From Patescibacteria group bacterium (lineage in GTDB: Bacteria; Patescibacteriota; Microgenomatia; UBA8517), in contig JANWVB010000050.1 in NCBI GenBank assembly GCA_025057695.1, positions 1 through 8,929 of the forward strand: a stretch of 8,929 nucleotides of DNA, read 5' to 3'. A program made the position numbers and the translations under genes. This document shows positions 6,652 through 8,929 of the stretch, one piece after another. The first letter of the stretch is position 1. Each line of letters starts with the position of its first letter. The notes under the pieces are model-generated. The model was not told where the DNA came from and did no database searches. It was given only the letters and a program-made list of their open reading frames with translations.

Positions 6652-7275
6652 CTATTGCCAATTAAACGGATTTTCTGGTGGAGTTAGTCCATCCTCAAGC
6701 AAATTGTTGCGAGATTGTTCGTAAACTCGCATGGGATACTTTTTAGTATTTGAAATCACAGGTCGCAACTGATCAGGATAACTTGATTCTAATTCAAGCA
6801 GTATCTCATAATGCTTGAGAGCCGCCATCACCAATCTTTTGTCAAACTCGCTGGTTTTTATTCCCCTAGCGCGATTTTTCTGGTTTTGATTTAGCGCTTC
6901 TTCAAGATATTTTTCTGCCTTTGTCGCGGTTGAAATCGAATTTTCTACATCTGAACTTTCCATCAACAAAAGCGAGGAACCAATTCTTTTGTCTGCAAAC
7001 AAAAGCAGAAGTTCAGCTCTCCTTGAATCGTTAGTTGTCACAAAAAGCCAAAACTTGTCTCGCGCCGCTTTTAATATCCAAAATAAAGATCCAGGAAGAA
7101 CCTTCCCCGGATACGCCAAATCATAATCTATCTGTAAATCTGAGTACGAAATGCTTTTTGAAGAATCTGGCGAAGACACTTTCTCGTACTTAACTGCGGC
7201 AGTTCGCAAAACAGAAATAAACAAAATAACAATACCCAAAAAAAGGATTGCTCCACCAGTTATAAAAAATCTCAT
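6652..7275 (-). CDS. DUF5667-like membrane-anchored protein
   Basis: From ATG 7275 this is a 207-residue protein. The frame continues to TTG 7311 with a GTG at 7299, but ATG 7275 puts the hydrophobic segment right at the N-terminus and has a weak GGTG about eight bases upstream. Residues about 4-24 form one membrane helix, so the rest is probably outside the membrane. The core (about 50-130) reads YDLAYPG, LPGSLFWILKAARDK, RRAELLLLFADKR and then KAEKYLEEAL, the layout I associate with DUF5667 proteins of CPR bacteria and some other bacteria: a YPG.LP.....LK..RD start followed by paired helices. The function of that family is unknown. The C-terminal third is helical, with a short Pro-rich tail. 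It follows the 94-residue gene by 67 bases and may share its transcript. Confidence 0.75.
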   Translation of the reverse strand: MRFFITGGAILFLGIVILFISVLRTAAVKYEKVSSPDSSKSISYSDLQIDYDLAYPGKVLPGSLFWILKAARDKFWLFVTTNDSRRAELLLLFADKRIGSSLLLMESSDVENSISTATKAEKYLEEALNQNQKNRARGIKTSEFDKRLVMAALKHYEILLELESSYPDQLRPVISNTKKYPMRVYEQSRNNLLEDGLTPPENPFNWQ

Positions 7276-7342
7276 CTGTATGCACCATTGAGTATACACC
7301 TGAAAAAACAATAAATCACCTGAGCTTAAACTAAAACCTAGT

Positions 7343-7627
7343 TTATCTTTCTTTAGAAGAATTTCTAGCTTTGCATCTCTTACAAAGACGACTTGCTATA
7401 TTATTAAGCACAGCAGTATCAACTTCTCCAAAACCACCACCATCTGTGAATACCTTAACACTTCTTCTTTCGGGATCTATTTTGATTTGGCTAACTCTAA
7501 TTCCCCAAACACCAAGTCTTTGTTCTAACGCTTCAACTATGGAAGGCAAATCACTAGCATCATAATGTGGTTCTTGTGATAAAGGACTGGGAGGATGTCG
7601 CACAAACCAAATTATAAAACTTTGCAT
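7343..7627 (-). CDS. Small hypothetical protein (94 residues)
   Basis: I do not recognise this protein. It begins at ATG 7627. Residues 10-20 are Pro-rich (RHPPSPLSQEP), 27-46 look helical (LPSIVEALEQRLGVWGIRV), 46-61 look like beta strands (VSQIKIDPERRSVKVF), and TDGGGFGEVD (61-70) is Gly-rich. The C-terminus has one CKRC pair (82-85) in a basic tail, which alone cannot make a full zinc site. There is no membrane segment. Composition looks like a real folded protein, and the gene is in line with its neighbours: 125 bases after the CPBP gene and 67 before the DUF5667-like gene. No Shine-Dalgarno motif is seen. Confidence 0.65.
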   Translation of the reverse strand: MQSFIIWFVRHPPSPLSQEPHYDASDLPSIVEALEQRLGVWGIRVSQIKIDPERRSVKVFTDGGGFGEVDTAVLNNIASRLCKRCKARNSSKER

Positions 7628-7651
7628 AGAAAATTCAATCCGTCAAATTCC

Positions 7652-7686
7652 TTTGTGCAAACCAGCAAATTCTACTGGCTCACAAA
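7652..7686. repeat. Nested inverted repeat between the CPBP gene and the 94-residue gene
   Basis: TTTGTG (7652-7657) pairs with CACAAA (7681-7686), and CCAG (7662-7665) pairs with CTGG (7675-7678) inside it, leaving a nine-base loop and a small internal loop. It begins 25 bases upstream of the 94-residue gene, so on the minus strand it would be leader structure. No T-run follows, so it does not look like an intrinsic terminator. Confidence 0.4.
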
Positions 7687-7712
7687 TACCGCTAGGAAAG
7701 ATTTCTTGTCAA
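7684..7712 (-). promoter_or_regulatory. Possible promoter for the 94-residue gene
   Basis: The minus strand has a perfect -35 hexamer TTGACA (7712-7707). At 17 or 18 bases downstream there is only GTATTT or TATTTG, a weak -10. If it is used, transcripts would begin just upstream of or within the nested inverted repeat and cover the 94-residue and DUF5667-like genes. Confidence 0.3.
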
Positions 7713-7752
7713 ATCTCATTGTTTTACTTGATTGTATTGCCTTATTTACTTT

Positions 7753-8403
7753 TTATCTAAACAGAATAATTGGCCACTCCCAAAGAAAATGAAGAAGAAT
7801 TGGAGCGATAATATTTTTAGTCTTTGCAAAAACATAACTAGCGCCAACTCCAAAAACAAAAGTCAAAAATAAATAAGTCAAAGAGTCCATAGGGTTAAAT
7901 TGCCACCACAAAAAACTCACAGGCAAATGCACTAAGGACCATAAAAAACTTGATAAAAGATTGGGAATCCAAATTCCACCCAAAGCATGTTTCAATCTGG
8001 TATAAACATACCCTCTAAACGCAATTTCTTCAGAAATTGCAGTTGCAACTGAAATAATCAAAGCAGTATAGAATTCTCCGCCAATATTCGCCCCGAAATG
8101 AACCCAGCGATATTTGATAATGTTTATCAATAAACCAAAAATAGCAAACAAAACTCCCAACCCCAAAACCCAATAAATTGAAGCAAAAAGCCCTTTTCCC
8201 GAAATACCAATTGTGAAAATGCTTGATTTCTCTTTTTTAAGCAAAAAAAAGACAGGTATAAGCCAGATGAGCGGCTTTAAAAATAATTCTTCGATATCTT
8301 CGGGAAGTTTGTACAAAAACCTGTAAATGCCCCAAACCAGAAAAAGATATGCAGAAAAATAAATTGCGTTTCTGAAAGCTGTTTCTTTTCTAGGCATAGT
8401 CAT
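7753..8403 (-). CDS. CPBP family intramembrane metalloprotease (Abi/CAAX protease-like)
   Basis: This 216-residue protein has several hydrophobic segments (about 13-30, 42-55, 72-96, 110-125, 147-168, 175-193 and 197-215), so it sits in the cytoplasmic membrane. The family motifs are present: EEIAFRG (125-131) with E125, E126 and R130; a histidine in SLVHLP (H159); and a second histidine in the last helix (H205 in LLHFLWEW). These residues form the catalytic and metal-like site of CPBP glutamic/metalloproteases. Bacterial members act in bacteriocin maturation or self-immunity, or are of unknown role, and no peptide precursor is visible here. ATG 8403 and ATG 8397 are both possible starts; neither has a Shine-Dalgarno motif. 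The gene follows the HEPN protein by 43 bases. Confidence 0.9.
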   Translation of the reverse strand: MTMPRKETAFRNAIYFSAYLFLVWGIYRFLYKLPEDIEELFLKPLIWLIPVFFLLKKEKSSIFTIGISGKGLFASIYWVLGLGVLFAIFGLLINIIKYRWVHFGANIGGEFYTALIISVATAISEEIAFRGYVYTRLKHALGGIWIPNLLSSFLWSLVHLPVSFLWWQFNPMDSLTYLFLTFVFGVGASYVFAKTKNIIAPILLHFLWEWPIILFR

Positions 8404-8446
8404 TTAAATTCTACAAAGATTTTCTTTTCAGCCAGTAATTTTTTAC

Positions 8447-8926
8447 TTAAGCTAGTTTTAGTCTTGCTCTTTTATCTTTATTTTGATGCAAATCTAACCT
8501 GCACTGCTCAAAAGCTTTATCCATCGCGCTAACAATCAATTTTATGCATTTTTTGGCTTGGGCAAAAGTAAGAATGTTCTGAGAGTTAGGAAACCAATGA
8601 AAAACCAAATTTCTGCCATGTTTCCAAGCATTCCACAAAGTATCAGGAAGTTTATTGCCCCCACAATACAAAACTAAACGATCATACACACTTTCATCTT
8701 TTCTAAACCTGGGTTCAAGAGCTGGATTTAAAGCGCGACCAATGCGAAATTTTTTGCCATTAAAATCCTCTTTTGAGATGAATCCTAAATCATAAAAAAG
8801 AGTTTTCAAAAACCCTTCATAAGCCTTGGCAGCCGGAAAGACAATAAAGGAGTAGTCATGAAAAGTGTTGCGCCACAACCTCACATGATAAACCAACAAA
8901 ATAGATTCCCTAAGAAGTTCTTGCAT
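8447..8926 (-). CDS. HEPN-domain protein resembling the RNase domain of RnlA toxins; start may lie beyond the window
   Basis: At least 159 residues are present, from ATG 8926, three bases from the window edge. The frame is open at the edge, so the true start may lie outside. The segment WKHGRNLVFHWF holds an R-x4-H motif (R105, H110), the hallmark of HEPN RNases. An acidic residue in AYEGFLKTLF (E37) lies in a preceding helix, as the third active-site residue does in E. coli RnlA. The sequence FIVFPAAKAYEGFLKTL and the overall length fit a lone RnlA-type HEPN domain without the N-terminal domains of full RnlA. RnlA toxins cut mRNA and are neutralised by RnlB. No RnlB-like gene is in the window; one might lie upstream of 8929. 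A non-toxic HEPN role is possible. Confidence 0.65.
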   Translation of the reverse strand: MQELLRESILLVYHVRLWRNTFHDYSFIVFPAAKAYEGFLKTLFYDLGFISKEDFNGKKFRIGRALNPALEPRFRKDESVYDRLVLYCGGNKLPDTLWNAWKHGRNLVFHWFPNSQNILTFAQAKKCIKLIVSAMDKAFEQCRLDLHQNKDKRARLKLA

Positions 8927-8929
8927 CTC

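Noticed and set aside
7276..7311. TTG 7311 or GTG 7299 as the start of the DUF5667-like protein.
   Set aside because: ATG 7275 places the membrane helix at the N-terminus and has a weak GGTG upstream; the extra residues add a Cys/Trp-containing stretch atypical of an anchor start.
7595..7792. A 65-residue open frame on the plus strand across the CPBP/94-residue gene gap.
   Set aside because: It overlaps both neighbouring genes on the opposite strand and has no recognisable motif or start signal.
1..8929. Use of TGA as glycine (code 25), known in some CPR lineages.
   Set aside because: Glycine is encoded by GGN throughout, and the long genes read cleanly without in-frame TGA. All visible stops are TAA or TAG, which does not by itself prove recoding.

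Overview
The window looks like a piece of a Candidate Phyla Radiation (Patescibacteria) genome, most likely from the Microgenomates side. This is inferred from an AT-rich sequence, nine compact genes all on the minus strand, almost no Shine-Dalgarno motifs, and two protein types I associate with these genomes: a TraD/VirD4-like ATPase with a long N-terminal region, and a small DUF5667-like membrane-anchored protein. All eight visible stop codons are TAA or TAG. No in-frame TGA was seen, so the standard bacterial code fits.

In transcription order (from high to low coordinates): a HEPN-domain protein resembling the RNase domain of RnlA toxins (8447-8926, possibly incomplete at its start); a CPBP-family membrane protease (7753-8403); an unrecognised 94-residue protein (7343-7627); and a DUF5667-like membrane-anchored protein (6652-7275). 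A 270-base intergenic region follows, holding a promoter overlapped by two NrdR boxes. Then come nrdR (5938-6381), nrdJ (3477-5882), a compact folded RNA element (3345-3460) and a PduO-type cobalamin adenosyltransferase (2676-3212). Last are a Pro/Gln-rich 131-residue protein (2140-2535) and a TraD/VirD4-like ATPase (2105 to beyond the left edge).

The centre is a coherent deoxyribonucleotide module. NrdR senses ATP/dATP and should repress its own operon through the two boxes. NrdJ is an adenosylcobalamin-dependent ribonucleotide reductase with all five expected cysteines. The adenosyltransferase makes the cofactor NrdJ needs from scavenged cobalamin. The most interesting item is the 116-base element between nrdJ and the adenosyltransferase. 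On the minus strand its ends form a helix with 24 of 26 positions paired, enclosing at least two hairpins, and it matches no riboswitch or housekeeping RNA consensus I can recall. It is a candidate new leader RNA or small RNA.

The left third encodes a probable DNA- or substrate-pumping ATPase with a small, mostly disordered partner gene just upstream. The right end carries a toxin-like RNase domain next to an Abi/CPBP protease, which may or may not be functionally linked.
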